Shown: one piece after another, positions 1 through 9,752 of the stretch
Numbering within the stretch: position 1 is the first letter of the stretch
Layout: every line of letters starts with the position of its first letter
Source of the DNA: Actinoplanes sp. NBC_00393
Lineage (GTDB): Bacteria > Actinomycetota > Actinomycetes > Mycobacteriales > Micromonosporaceae
Direction of reading: 5' to 3'
Length of the DNA: 64,000 nucleotides
NCBI RefSeq assembly: GCF_036053395.1
Contig: NZ_CP107942.1
Span: 462,501-526,500, forward strand
Notes under the pieces: model-generated
What the model was told of the DNA's origin: nothing
The model's database searches: none
What the model saw: the letters and a program-made list of their open reading frames with translations, nothing else
Made by a program: the position numbers and the translations under genes

Positions 1-2619
<2,619 letters not shown>

Positions 2620-2733
2620 CCTAATACTTTGCGCTTGCGTCCACTGTGTGATTCACAGCAAACGAACAACCACCCCGGTAGTTCGGCCTCTAAAGGTCGG
2701 CCCGGGTTGCTGGTTTGTTCCACGCTGATGGTT

Positions 2734-2852
2734 GTTTCGGTGGTCATAGCGGTGGGGAAACGCCCGGTTACATTCCGAACCCGGTAGCTAAGCCCGCCAG
2801 CGCCGATGGTACTGCACTCGGGAGGGTGTGGGAGAGTAGGACGCCGCCGGAC
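2734..2852 (+). rRNA. rrf: 5S ribosomal RNA
   Basis: Starts GTTTCGGTGGTCATAGCGG and ends near GGACGCCGCCGGAC, about 119 nt, as usual for actinobacterial 5S. It follows the 23S by about 115 nt. That spacer holds complementary stretches (GAACAACCACC near 2662 and GGTTGCTGGTTTGTTC near 2705) which can form a processing stem. No tRNA is seen in the spacer or after the 5S. Confidence 0.97.
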
Positions 2853-2862
2853 TCAACGTGAC

Positions 2863-2896
2863 AGAAAGGCCCACCCCGACCGGGGTGGGCCTTTCT
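2863..2896 (+). terminator. rRNA operon terminator
   Basis: Perfect inverted repeat with 15-bp arms (AGAAAGGCCCACCCC and its complement) and a 4-nt loop, 11 nt after the 5S. The right arm ends in CTTTCT. It closes the ribosomal operon. Confidence 0.9.
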
Positions 2897-2947
2897 GCAT
2901 TTGTGGATTAGATGAGGGGCTGAGGCGGGCTTTCGGGTGGGCGTTTT

Positions 2948-3475
2948 TTATCCGGCGAGCGCCTGTTCGAGTCGGGCGATGTCTGCGGCGTCCTTCGGGC
3001 GGCGGGGGCGGCCGGGGACCCAGATCGGCATCATCTTCTTTATCTCTATCTGAGCCTGTGGGGAGACGACCGGGCAGCGGATGCCGGCGAGGATCGGGGA
3101 CGGTCCGTCCAACATGTCTTTCGGCCACGGGGCGCCGGCCCAGGGGCCGCCGGCTACCACCGGGTGGCCGGCGGAGTCGTGGGCGACCAGGGCGAAGCTG
3201 TGTTCGATGTCGTCGCGGGACAGGTCCAGCTGCTGGGTGTGGGACGGCGGTTCGGGTTCCAGGGTGTAGCCGCGGTCGATCAAGGCGGTGGCGAGACGCG
3301 GGGCGTCGGTGTGGGGGACGAACCAGTCGATGTCGGTGTGCGGGCGGGTCACCTCGCCGAGGAAGAAGTCCATCGCCCAGCCGCCCCGGAGCCACAGGGG
3401 GGTTTTGATCCTTGCCGCTACGTCGAGCACCTCGGCGATGGCGGTCAGTTGGCGGTCACTGAGGTCGGGCTTCAT
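2948..3475 (-). CDS. ANT(2'')-like nucleotidyltransferase
   Basis: 175-aa protein of the aminoglycoside 2''-adenylyltransferase-like family, which transfers AMP to hydroxyls of aminoglycosides in its characterised member AadB. The N-terminal half carries the nucleotidyltransferase signature: GGWAMDFFLG at about residues 31-40, then H-x-DIDWF about 8 residues later, whose two aspartates would bind the metal. Length matches AadB (177 aa). It ends 50 bp after the rRNA terminator on the opposite strand, so it is not part of the rRNA operon. No clear ribosome binding site precedes the ATG, so the mRNA may be leaderless. Whether it modifies aminoglycosides or another small molecule cannot be decided; similarity is limited to the fold motif and length. 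Confidence 0.8.
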   Translation of the reverse strand: MKPDLSDRQLTAIAEVLDVAARIKTPLWLRGGWAMDFFLGEVTRPHTDIDWFVPHTDAPRLATALIDRGYTLEPEPPSHTQQLDLSRDDIEHSFALVAHDSAGHPVVAGGPWAGAPWPKDMLDGPSPILAGIRCPVVSPQAQIEIKKMMPIWVPGRPRRPKDAADIARLEQALAG

Positions 3476-3565
3476 GGACGGTGACGGTACCGGCGGTAGC
3501 GGCGGAGCCGGGGGCGGCGTAGCTGGGTTTCGATGAGGTGTAGGCGTACATCTGCGGTGGTTTTC

Positions 3566-3594
3566 TTGACAGGAGCTTGTGGGTTCGGCATAGA
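3566..3594 (+). promoter_or_regulatory. Candidate sigma70-type promoter of the CBS gene
   Basis: TTGACA at 3566-3571 and CATAGA at 3589-3594 are separated by 17 nt, 33 nt before the start codon of the CBS-domain gene. The -35 is perfect and the -10 weak. Confidence 0.45.
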
Positions 3595-3627
3595 GGTGGG
3601 GTACGCGGCCGACTCCGAGGAGGAACG

Positions 3628-4065
3628 ATGCGGATCAGTGACATTCTCCGGGTCAAGGGTGAGCAGGTTGTCACGGTGCCTCCGGACACCCCAGTGGAAG
3701 GTCTGCTGACCGTTCTCGCACAGCATCGGATCGGCGCGGTGGTGGTGTCGCGCGACGGTTCGGTGGTGGACGGGATCGTCAGTGAGCGGGACATCGTGCG
3801 GGCGCTTGCCGCGCGCGGTGCCGGGGTGCTGACCGAAGCTGTCAGCGCCATTCAGACGACGCAGGTGCGGACGGTGACGCCGGAGGCGCAGCTCGAGGAC
3901 GTCGAGCGGTTGATGACCGAGCGGCGGTTCCGGCACGTGCCGGTGGTGGTCGACGGCGCGCTCCGGGGGGTCGTCAGCATCGGCGACGTGGTCAAGAACC
4001 GGATCGACGAGTTGGAGACCGAGCGGAGCACGTTGGCGGACTACATCACGGGGGAGCGGACCTGA
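3628..4065 (+). CDS. CBS-domain pair protein
   Basis: 145-aa soluble protein made almost entirely of two CBS motifs (about residues 8-62 and 72-128), which together form a Bateman module binding adenosine nucleotides. Typical turns are visible: GIVSERDIVRAL in the first repeat and GVVSIGDVVKNRI in the second. Single-module proteins of this type are common in actinobacteria and some are hypoxia-induced; no Dos-type box was found upstream here. The ATG at 3628 is chosen because GAGGAGG lies 5 nt upstream; an in-frame extension further 5' lacks such a site. Two hairpins follow the stop codon. The ligand and any partner enzyme are unknown. Confidence 0.92.
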   Translation: MRISDILRVKGEQVVTVPPDTPVEGLLTVLAQHRIGAVVVSRDGSVVDGIVSERDIVRALAARGAGVLTEAVSAIQTTQVRTVTPEAQLEDVERLMTERRFRHVPVVVDGALRGVVSIGDVVKNRIDELETERSTLADYITGERT

Positions 4066-4075
4066 CAAAGCCGGA

Positions 4076-4106
4076 TCGCCGGTCGGGGGCGGGCCCCGAC
4101 CGGCGA
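4076..4106 (+). terminator. Hairpin terminator after the CBS gene
   Basis: Perfect 13-bp stem (TCGCCGGTCGGGG with its complement) around a 5-nt loop, 11 nt after the stop codon. Confidence 0.75.
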
Positions 4107-4109
4107 CCC

Positions 4110-4148
4110 GGCCGGCTGAGAGCGGAACCGGCCGTCGCTCAGCCGGCC
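4110..4148 (-). terminator. Second hairpin between convergent genes
   Basis: 11-bp perfect stem (GGCCGGCTGAG with CTCAGCCGGCC), 17-nt loop, just downstream of the minus-strand small membrane protein gene, for which it is the likely terminator. Confidence 0.6.
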
Positions 4149-4155
4149 GCCGGAG

Positions 4156-4398
4156 CTAGCGGTGCAGCAGCCTGGACAAGCGGCGGCGTGGGCGGGACTT
4201 CGCTGCTCGCTTCCGGCCCAGGAAGACCGCGGCCGCGGCGGCTGCGGCCAAGGCCAGGACACCGGCCGTCGCTGATTTCGGGTTGCGGCGGACGGTGCCG
4301 CCGGCTGTGGTGACTGCCTGACGGGCGCGGGACTGGGAGTCCTCCTCCTGCAGCTGGTCGGGCGTTGTGCCGATCGTGCTCGTCTGGTTCGTGGTCAT
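4156..4398 (-). CDS. Small single-span membrane protein
   Basis: 80-aa protein not assigned to a family. Residues 1-35 are polar and rich in Gln, Thr and Ser. Residues about 43-60 form one hydrophobic alanine-rich helix. The tail (GRKRAAKSRPRRRLSRLLHR) is strongly basic, so by the positive-inside rule the C-terminus should be cytoplasmic. GGAGAGGTGAGCG directly before the ATG gives a good ribosome binding site, supporting a real gene despite its size. It lies alone between a convergent CBS gene and the BY-kinase-like gene. Confidence 0.75.
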   Translation of the reverse strand: MTTNQTSTIGTTPDQLQEEDSQSRARQAVTTAGGTVRRNPKSATAGVLALAAAAAAAVFLGRKRAAKSRPRRRLSRLLHR

Positions 4399-4553
4399 CG
4401 CTCACCTCTCCGGGGATGGGCTGGCTGGGCTTATGCCGTCTATGCCCCTCGTATGCCGGCGACCAACCATGTGATGCGGTTCATTCACGCTCCAGGAGTG
4501 ACGCTAATCGGACTCCGTGCCCGCCGTTGTCCATGACTTGACAGGACGACGGG

Positions 4554-6440
4554 TCAGCTGCGCGAGTGGATCACCTCGGGCTCGCTGCCGGTGATCTTGG
4601 TGTCCTCTTCGTCGGTGTCATCCGGCTCAGACTCCCGCTCCTCGACGAGGAGCGTCGAAGGCTCTTCGACGATCTCCGAGGGCTCTTCGATGAGCGCCGT
4701 GGGCTCCTCGAGGTGCGCTGTGGGCTCATCGACGTGCGTCGCGGGTTCTTCGATGTACGCCGTGGGCTCCTCGACGTGCGTTGAAGGCTCTTCGATGAGG
4801 GCCGTGGGCTCCTCGACGTGCGTTGAAGGCTCCTCGACGCGGGCCGCGGGCTCCTCGATGATCGGCTGCAGGGCGGTCGGCTCCTCCAGCACGGCCGCGG
4901 CGGCGGACGGCTGTGCCGCGGAAGAGCTGTAGACCGTAGGCGTAACCGGCGCGCCGTAGATCACCGGCACCACCGGGCGGGCCTGCTCCTCCTGCACCTG
5001 CTCCTCGGGCTCGTCGTCCTCCTCCTCCGCCTCGATGTAGAGGTGCGAGGTGATACCGGGCGGCGCCACGTCCTCGGCGTCCGCCTTGAGGCGCCCGTTG
5101 GGCTGGCCGTACAGCAGCTTCGACGGGGAGGCGCCGGAGAGCTCGCGCGCGTGCGGGGCCAGTCCACCCGCGCTCTTCGGCACGTTGAGCAGCACGGCGC
5201 TGACGTTGTCCTCGACGACCTCGGCCAGCTCGGCCATGGCCCGCTGCACCGAACCCCGCTTGGTGTGCCGGAAGTCGCCGACCAGCAGAACCTGGTCGCT
5301 CAGCGTGGCGAGCGCGATCGCGTCGGAGGCGCTGAGCACCGCGGCCGAGTCGAGGATGACGACGTCGCAGTGCTTCTGCACGGCACGCAGCACCCGGGCC
5401 AGCTGCGGGCTCTCCAGCAGGTCGACGTGCTCGCCGTTGCGGTGGCCGGCGGGCAGCAGACGCAGCCGCGGCACCGAGGTGTCCTCCAGCACCTCCGAGA
5501 CGGTGGCGTCGCCGTCGAGGAGGGTGGTCAGGCCGTACTCGCCGGGAACCTGGAAGACGTTGTGCAGCACCGGGCGGCGCAGGTCGGCGTCGATCAGCAC
5601 GACCGAGCGGCCGGCCTGGGCCAGGACCACGGCCAGGTTGGCGGCGACCGTGGTCCGCCCGTCCCGGTCGGTGGCGCTGGTCACGAGCAGCGTGGTCGCG
5701 CTGGTCGGGCGCAACACCGGCTGCAGGCGGGTCCGCAGGTAGCGGTAGGACTCGGCGGCCGGCGAACCGGGCTGGCGGAGCACCACCGGCAGGCCGGTGG
5801 CGGTGCCGGCCGGGCGCTTGGTCCGCGGCACGGTGGCGAGCACGGTCGCCTTGGAGAGCCGCTCGAAGTCCTCCCGGCTGCGGATCTTGCTGCGGGTCAG
5901 CGAGCGCAGCAGGGCGGTGCCGGCGCCGAGCAGCAGACCGACCACCAGCCCGGCAGCCAGATCGGGTACGAGCGGACGGGTGTCCGGCTCCGACGGAAGG
6001 CTCGCCGGGCTGATCAGCGTCGGCGTGGCCACCGTCCCGGCCTTGCGATAGTCGAGGTACGCCTCGACCAGCGCCCGGGTCCGCACCTGTGCGCTGAACT
6101 GGTTGTTCGCCGAGTAGACGAAGGTCAGCACGTCGGCGCCCGGCACGACCTCGACCTCGAAGCCGTCGAGCATGGCGCTCGCGCTCATGCCGATCCGCTG
6201 GGCGGCGGGCAGCACGACGGCCTCGGAGAGGGCGACGGCGCGTTCGGTGTCCAGGTTCGGCTGGACCGGGGTGGTGCCGGCGGCGACACGTGCCTCGACA
6301 AGCACGGTCGCCTCGGACCGGTAGTCGGCCGGCAACGACTGATTGACCCCGTAGGCGGCGGCGACAGTGGCCGCGGTCACCACGAGAGTCCACGGCCCGT
6401 AGCGGCGCAACAGTCGCGCGGATCGTCCATAGATGGTCAT
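4554..6440 (-). CDS. Wzz/BY-kinase-like polysaccharide copolymerase protein with degenerate P-loop
   Basis: 628 aa. Layout: first membrane helix at about 17-33, an outer Wzz-type chain-length domain, second helix at about 160-178, then a cytoplasmic CpsD/CapB-type P-loop domain (about 225-425), then an acidic tail. Proteins of this class regulate polysaccharide export and autophosphorylate on C-terminal tyrosines. Walker A' (VVLIDADLRRP, 280-290) and Walker B (VVILDSA, 360-366) are present, but the Walker A reads DRDGRTT at 258-264, with Arg where the catalytic Lys is expected. There is no C-terminal tyrosine cluster. Instead residues 529-599 hold ten EEP/DEP heptads. No polysaccharide genes adjoin it. 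GGGGAAGG sits 9 nt before the ATG. A regulatory or scaffold role is as likely as kinase activity. Confidence 0.88.
   Translation of the reverse strand: MTIYGRSARLLRRYGPWTLVVTAATVAAAYGVNQSLPADYRSEATVLVEARVAAGTTPVQPNLDTERAVALSEAVVLPAAQRIGMSASAMLDGFEVEVVPGADVLTFVYSANNQFSAQVRTRALVEAYLDYRKAGTVATPTLISPASLPSEPDTRPLVPDLAAGLVVGLLLGAGTALLRSLTRSKIRSREDFERLSKATVLATVPRTKRPAGTATGLPVVLRQPGSPAAESYRYLRTRLQPVLRPTSATTLLVTSATDRDGRTTVAANLAVVLAQAGRSVVLIDADLRRPVLHNVFQVPGEYGLTTLLDGDATVSEVLEDTSVPRLRLLPAGHRNGEHVDLLESPQLARVLRAVQKHCDVVILDSAAVLSASDAIALATLSDQVLLVGDFRHTKRGSVQRAMAELAEVVEDNVSAVLLNVPKSAGGLAPHARELSGASPSKLLYGQPNGRLKADAEDVAPPGITSHLYIEAEEEDDEPEEQVQEEQARPVVPVIYGAPVTPTVYSSSAAQPSAAAAVLEEPTALQPIIEEPAARVEEPSTHVEEPTALIEEPSTHVEEPTAYIEEPATHVDEPTAHLEEPTALIEEPSEIVEEPSTLLVEERESEPDDTDEEDTKITGSEPEVIHSRS
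4641..4856 (-). repeat. 21-bp in-frame tandem repeat coding EEP heptads
   Basis: Ten consecutive 21-bp units encode a seven-residue repeat E-E-P-x-x-x-hydrophobic (EEP at residues 529, 536, 543, 550, 557, 564, 578, 585 and 592, DEP at 571). The register is unbroken, and neighbouring units differ mostly in the three variable residues. Confidence 0.9.
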
Positions 6441-6608
6441 GCCGGCTGCCTTCCCCGTTTCCTGCGTCCAGGGGTTACTGGTGATCTCAAGCCGGTGATT
6501 CTCTCACTGGTCGATCGATTTGCGCGTCGATCTTTCCGGCGATATCCATCTAGTTGTTACGGCTGTCCCGAACTGCGGACAGTCGCTATGGCGAAGATCT
6601 CCCCGGAG

Positions 6609-7043
6609 TCAGACCGTCAGGGCGAGTTCCTGCTCCACCCAGCGGCGCAGCACCGGCGCCGGAGCGGCTCCGGACTGCTGGGCGACGACCCGGCCGTCGC
6701 GGATCAGCAGCAGCGTGGGCACTGCCTGCACGGTGAAGCGGCGGGACAGGGCGGGGGCGGTGTCGACGTTGACCTTCACCAGTTTGACCCGGCCGGCCAG
6801 GTCGGTGGCCACCTTCTCGAGCGCGGGCCCGACCATGCGGCAGGGTCCGCACCACGGAGCCCAGAGGTCGACGAGGACCGGGGTGGACGATTCGTCGGCG
6901 ATCGAGCGGAACGTCCGGTCGTCGGCGTCGACGATCCATGGCAGAGCGGCCTGGCAGGCGCCACAGGACGGGGTGCCCTTCGCGGTGGCGGGGACTCGGT
7001 TGCGCCGGCCGCACGCGGGACAGGAGATGATGCGCGGTTCCAT
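6609..7043 (-). CDS. trxC: Thioredoxin with N-terminal zinc motif (TrxC type)
   Basis: 144-aa cytoplasmic disulfide reductase. The active site WCGPC is at 64-68 and the cis-proline at about 109 (AVPT). An N-terminal extension carries two CxxC pairs (Cys8/Cys11 and Cys27/Cys30), the zinc ribbon that separates thioredoxin 2 from thioredoxin 1. The ATG at 7043 is chosen because translation from it gives the complete zinc ribbon; the longer in-frame reading upstream runs through another gene. The ribosome binding site is weak. A membrane protein gene ends 41 bp upstream on the same strand. Confidence 0.93.
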   Translation of the reverse strand: MEPRIISCPACGRRNRVPATAKGTPSCGACQAALPWIVDADDRTFRSIADESSTPVLVDLWAPWCGPCRMVGPALEKVATDLAGRVKLVKVNVDTAPALSRRFTVQAVPTLLLIRDGRVVAQQSGAAPAPVLRRWVEQELALTV

Positions 7044-7084
7044 GTCCGGTACAACGCCGCGGCGGTGATGCGGCTTCCCCGGGG

Positions 7085-7639
7085 TCAGCGGACCACGGAG
7101 AGGCCGCCGCGGTGGGTGCGGGGTTGGCGGGTACGGCGTACGGCTCGGGTGGCCAGGGTCAGCAGCACGATGATGGCGGTGTCGCGGAGCAGCTGGAACG
7201 CGGCGTGCAGCAGGCCGGTGCCGGGCAGGATGAGCTCCTGGATGGTCAGGCCGGCTACCGCGGTGAGCGCCGCCGCGCCGGCCAGGCGGCCGAACGAGGC
7301 GCGGGTGCGGCGGAAGCGGTCGCCGTGGCCCAGCCAGTAGCCGGGCAGCCAGCGTTCCAGCAGCATCGCGAAGAACAGGGCGGGCACGACCGCCCACACG
7401 CCGATGGTGAAGGTCTGGAGCAGGCCGGCGCCGTCGAGGGTGCCGGCGACCATGCTCGTGGTGGCCAGGGCGATCACGTCGAACCGGCGCAGGGCGTACC
7501 GGGTCTGGGCGACCAGCCAGATGGCGCCGACCGCGATCGGCGTCAGCAGCATGACCGGGCCGAGCTGCCCGCTGAGCCAGAAGATCGCGAGATAGGCCGC
7601 GGCGAAGGCGGCGGTGCGGGCGGCGTACCGGGAAATCAT
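7085..7639 (-). CDS. Integral membrane protein, unknown function
   Basis: About 184 aa with four or five predicted membrane segments (roughly residues 7-25, 31-45, 62-100 and 125-170) and a basic C-terminus. The pattern loosely resembles the MASE1-type membrane sensor domain of signalling proteins, but no output domain follows. The start at 7639 is preferred because the hydrophobic region begins right after it; an in-frame ATG at 7732 would add 31 polar residues and also lacks a good ribosome binding site. It precedes the thioredoxin gene on the same strand, so co-transcription is possible. Confidence 0.65.
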   Translation of the reverse strand: MISRYAARTAAFAAAYLAIFWLSGQLGPVMLLTPIAVGAIWLVAQTRYALRRFDVIALATTSMVAGTLDGAGLLQTFTIGVWAVVPALFFAMLLERWLPGYWLGHGDRFRRTRASFGRLAGAAALTAVAGLTIQELILPGTGLLHAAFQLLRDTAIIVLLTLATRAVRRTRQPRTHRGGLSVVR

Positions 7640-7766
7640 GGGCCGACCATCGGCCCGCACCGGGCTGAGCTGAGCATTCCCGGCCTCGCTCCGGGTTGTT
7701 GTGGCGGTATGCGTACGATCGTGGGCCGGCACGCAAGCCGGGCCAGCTCAGTTGGGGCAGCGGCGC

Positions 7767-7943
7767 GGTGACGCGGACGCCTTCTCGTTCGCCGCGATCG
7801 ACTCCGGCACCGGCGCGATCAGCGGCCGGGCGACGCTCGGCTTCGGGCTGGTCAACCGGTTGCAGACGGCGGGCACGGCGATCAACCGCAGCTACTACCA
7901 GGGGACGGTCACCGGGCGCCTGACGGTCACGCCCACCAGCTGA
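7767..7943 (+). pseudogene. Possible 3' remnant of a secreted-protein gene
   Basis: A reading frame of about 58 codons ends at a TGA directly before a strong terminator. Its product (Ser/Thr/Gly-rich, ending TGRLTVTPTS) looks like the C-terminal beta-rich end of an exported protein, but no start codon with a ribosome binding site and no upstream part exist. It may be a gene relic or chance. No family is recognised. Confidence 0.3.
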
Positions 7944-7959
7944 GTTCCGTTCACAAAGT

Positions 7960-7990
7960 GATGCCGCGCCGGGGCAGCCGGCGCGGCATC
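7960..7990. terminator. Bidirectional terminator
   Basis: Perfect 13-bp stem (GATGCCGCGCCGG with its complement) and a 5-nt loop, 13 bp before the minus-strand siderophore-interacting protein gene ends, so it serves that gene and anything arriving on the plus strand. Confidence 0.8.
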
Positions 7991-8003
7991 GGTCAGTGAG
8001 GGG

Positions 8004-8924
8004 TCAGCACTCGGCGCGGCCCAGGCGCCAGTAGCCCATGAAGGCGACGGCCCGGCGGTCCACGCCACAGGAGCTCACCAGGTGGCGGCGCAGGGTCTTG
8101 ATCACCGCGGCCTCGCCGGCCAGCCAGGCGTAGAAGCCGTCGATGCTGCCGGCGGCGGCGTCCGGGACCTCCCAGAGGATCTCCTCGTCGACGTCCACGT
8201 CTTCGAGGGTGACGTCGGCCGGGGTGATGCAGTCGCCCAGCAGGCGGGCGGCGGCGGCCTCGATCTCGGGGATCAGGTACGTGCCGTGGGCGGCGCCGTC
8301 GCGGGCCAGCCAGGTCACCCGGAAGCCGGGCGGAGCGGCGATCTCCAGCTTGTCCGCGGACTCAGGGACCTCCAGCAGGGCCTCGCCGCGGGCGTCGGCG
8401 GGCAGGCCGGCCAGGATCGAGGCGATCGCGGGGACCGCGGTCTCGTCGCCGCCGAGCAGGATCCGGTGGGTGCCGGCCGGCGGGTGGAAGTCGATGCCGC
8501 CCGAGCCGCCGGTGAAGTCCGCGTTCGGGCCGAGGATGCAGGCCGTGGAGCCGGGGCGGGCCTCGACGGCCCAGCGGGAGGCCGGGCCGTTCACGCCGTG
8601 CAGGACCATGTCGACGTCGACCTCGCGCAGGTGGGGGCGGGCTTCGCGAACCGTGTACGTCCGGATCGGGTTGCGGTGCTCGTCGGGCAGGCCGCGCCAC
8701 TGCGTGTACCAGTCCGCGCCGGTCGGCAGGTGGTCGTGGCCGGAGCCGGGCAGCGGGGGGATCAGCTTGATCCGCTGGTCCCAGCCGTTGTTCGCGAAAC
8801 GGTCCAGGTCGGCGCCGGTGAAGGTGACCCGGAGGAAGTTCGGGCTGAGCCGGGTCACCCGGGAGACCTCCACCGGGAAGAACCGGAACGGGGTCGCCTC
8901 GGTGGGCACGACGGTCTGGGTCAC
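8004..8924 (-). CDS. Siderophore-interacting protein (ferric-siderophore reductase)
   Basis: 306-aa flavoprotein of the SIP/ViuB family, which releases iron from ferric siderophores in the cytoplasm using NAD(P)H or ferredoxin. The N-terminal FAD domain shows SPNFLRVTFTG (about 27-37) and the R-x-Y-T-V-R flavin motif (about 89-94). The C-terminal domain ends with the family motif MGYWRLG. The GTG at 8924 is chosen because GGAGG lies 7 nt upstream; the frame continues 5' only through non-coding DNA. A near-consensus iron box sits 20 bp upstream, so the gene should be repressed by an IdeR/DmdR regulator when iron is plentiful. No siderophore biosynthesis genes adjoin it. Confidence 0.93.
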   Translation of the reverse strand: MTQTVVPTEATPFRFFPVEVSRVTRLSPNFLRVTFTGADLDRFANNGWDQRIKLIPPLPGSGHDHLPTGADWYTQWRGLPDEHRNPIRTYTVREARPHLREVDVDMVLHGVNGPASRWAVEARPGSTACILGPNADFTGGSGGIDFHPPAGTHRILLGGDETAVPAIASILAGLPADARGEALLEVPESADKLEIAAPPGFRVTWLARDGAAHGTYLIPEIEAAAARLLGDCITPADVTLEDVDVDEEILWEVPDAAAGSIDGFYAWLAGEAAVIKTLRRHLVSSCGVDRRAVAFMGYWRLGRAEC

Positions 8925-8943
8925 GATCGGCCTCCACGCTCGT

Positions 8944-8962
8944 TTAGGTAACCCTAACCTAA
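8944..8962 (-). promoter_or_regulatory. IdeR/DmdR-type iron box
   Basis: TTAGGTAACCCTAACCTAA differs from the 19-bp consensus TTAGGTTAGGCTAACCTAA at only three central positions and is nearly palindromic. It is placed directly before the ferric-siderophore reductase start, where bound regulator would block transcription. Confidence 0.88.
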
Positions 8963-9010
8963 CAGCTCGGTGGAGGCACGGCTTGCGGGGGCGGCCGGGG
9001 TGGGTGCGCG

Positions 9011-9085
9011 GGCTTGCTGGCGGCGGGCTTGCTGGCCGTCGGCTTGCTGGCGGCGGGCAGGCTGGCGGCGGGCTGGCTGGGCGCG
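9011..9085. repeat. 15-bp tandem repeat, five units
   Basis: Five consecutive 15-bp units, consensus GGCTTGCTGGCGGCG, begin at 9011, 9026, 9041, 9056 and 9071. Units 1 and 3 are identical; units 4 and 5 have drifted. They occupy the space between the divergent SIP and response regulator genes, outside both coding regions. Confidence 0.85.
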
Positions 9086-9179
9086 CGGGGGTGGCCGGAT
9101 GCACCCGGGATGCACCGGAAGGTTTCTGCGGCGCGGGGCGGGGTGGCCGATTGGTGCGGGTCCAAGGAGAGGAGCAGTC

Positions 9180-9653
9180 ATGCCGCAGAACCCGCTCGGG
9201 CCGACCACCATCTCGTTCAGTGACGCCGATTCCGGGGTGCTGTCGTGGCCGGTGGACGACTGGGCGGCGGCTCTGCAGCCGCCCACCGTTCTGGTGGCCG
9301 AGGATGACGAGGACATCCGGGAGCTGGTGGTGTTCAAGCTGCAGATGGCCGGGTACCGGACGCTGGCCACCGGCAACGGGCGGACGGCGATGGCTCTGGC
9401 GGTCAACGAGCGGCCGCAGCTGATCGTGCTCGACGTGTCGATGCCGGGGCTGGACGGGCTCGGGTTCTGCTACGAGCTGCACTCGTCGCCGCAGACGGCG
9501 GACATTCCGGTGATCATCATCAGCGGGCGGGGCAGTCAGTCCGACGTGGACCTCGGCCGGATGGTCGGGGCGGAGGACTATCTCGTCAAGCCGTTCTCGC
9601 CGGCCGAACTGTTGCGCCGGGTCGAGCGGTTGTTGCCCGTCTCGGTCTCCTGA
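9180..9653 (+). CDS. Single-domain response regulator
   Basis: 157 aa: a 35-residue leader followed by one receiver domain (about 37-152) and no output domain. The acidic pair (AEDDED, about 40-45), the phospho-acceptor Asp in VLDVSMPG (about 84), the conserved Ser in IIISGRG and the Lys in VKPF (about 138) are all present. Such stand-alone receivers act by protein contact, for example on flagellar motors or in phosphorelays. AAGGAGAGGAGC just before the ATG fixes the start at 9180. It is convergent with the chemoreceptor gene; a functional link is possible but not shown. Confidence 0.92.
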   Translation: MPQNPLGPTTISFSDADSGVLSWPVDDWAAALQPPTVLVAEDDEDIRELVVFKLQMAGYRTLATGNGRTAMALAVNERPQLIVLDVSMPGLDGLGFCYELHSSPQTADIPVIIISGRGSQSDVDLGRMVGAEDYLVKPFSPAELLRRVERLLPVSVS

Positions 9654-9660
9654 CCCGCGC

Positions 9661-9700
9661 ATCAGCCCGGCGGCGGCCCTGGGGCCGCGACCGGGCTGAT
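9661..9700. terminator. Bidirectional terminator between regulator and chemoreceptor
   Basis: ATCAGCCCGG pairs with CCGGGCTGAT, and inside this GCGGCCC pairs with GGGCCGC. It starts 8 bp after the response regulator stop codon and lies between convergent genes. Confidence 0.7.
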
Positions 9701-9740
9701 GGTCGCATGGGAGAGCGGGGACTTTTCGCAGACCCGTACG
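9662..9740. repeat. Dispersed intergenic element, copy A
   Basis: Shares with 62168-62243 the ordered blocks TCAGCCCGGCGGC, ATGGTCGC, GCGGGACTTTTCG (here GCGGGGACTTTTCG) and CGTACG. Both copies follow a plus-strand response regulator gene and precede the 3' end of a minus-strand sensory gene. Confidence 0.55.
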
Positions 9741-9752
9741 TCATCAAGGTTT

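Noticed and set aside
3530..3627. Dos-type box before the CBS gene
   Set aside because: CBS proteins can be in the DosR regulon, but no GGGnC-N4-GnCCC match occurs here.
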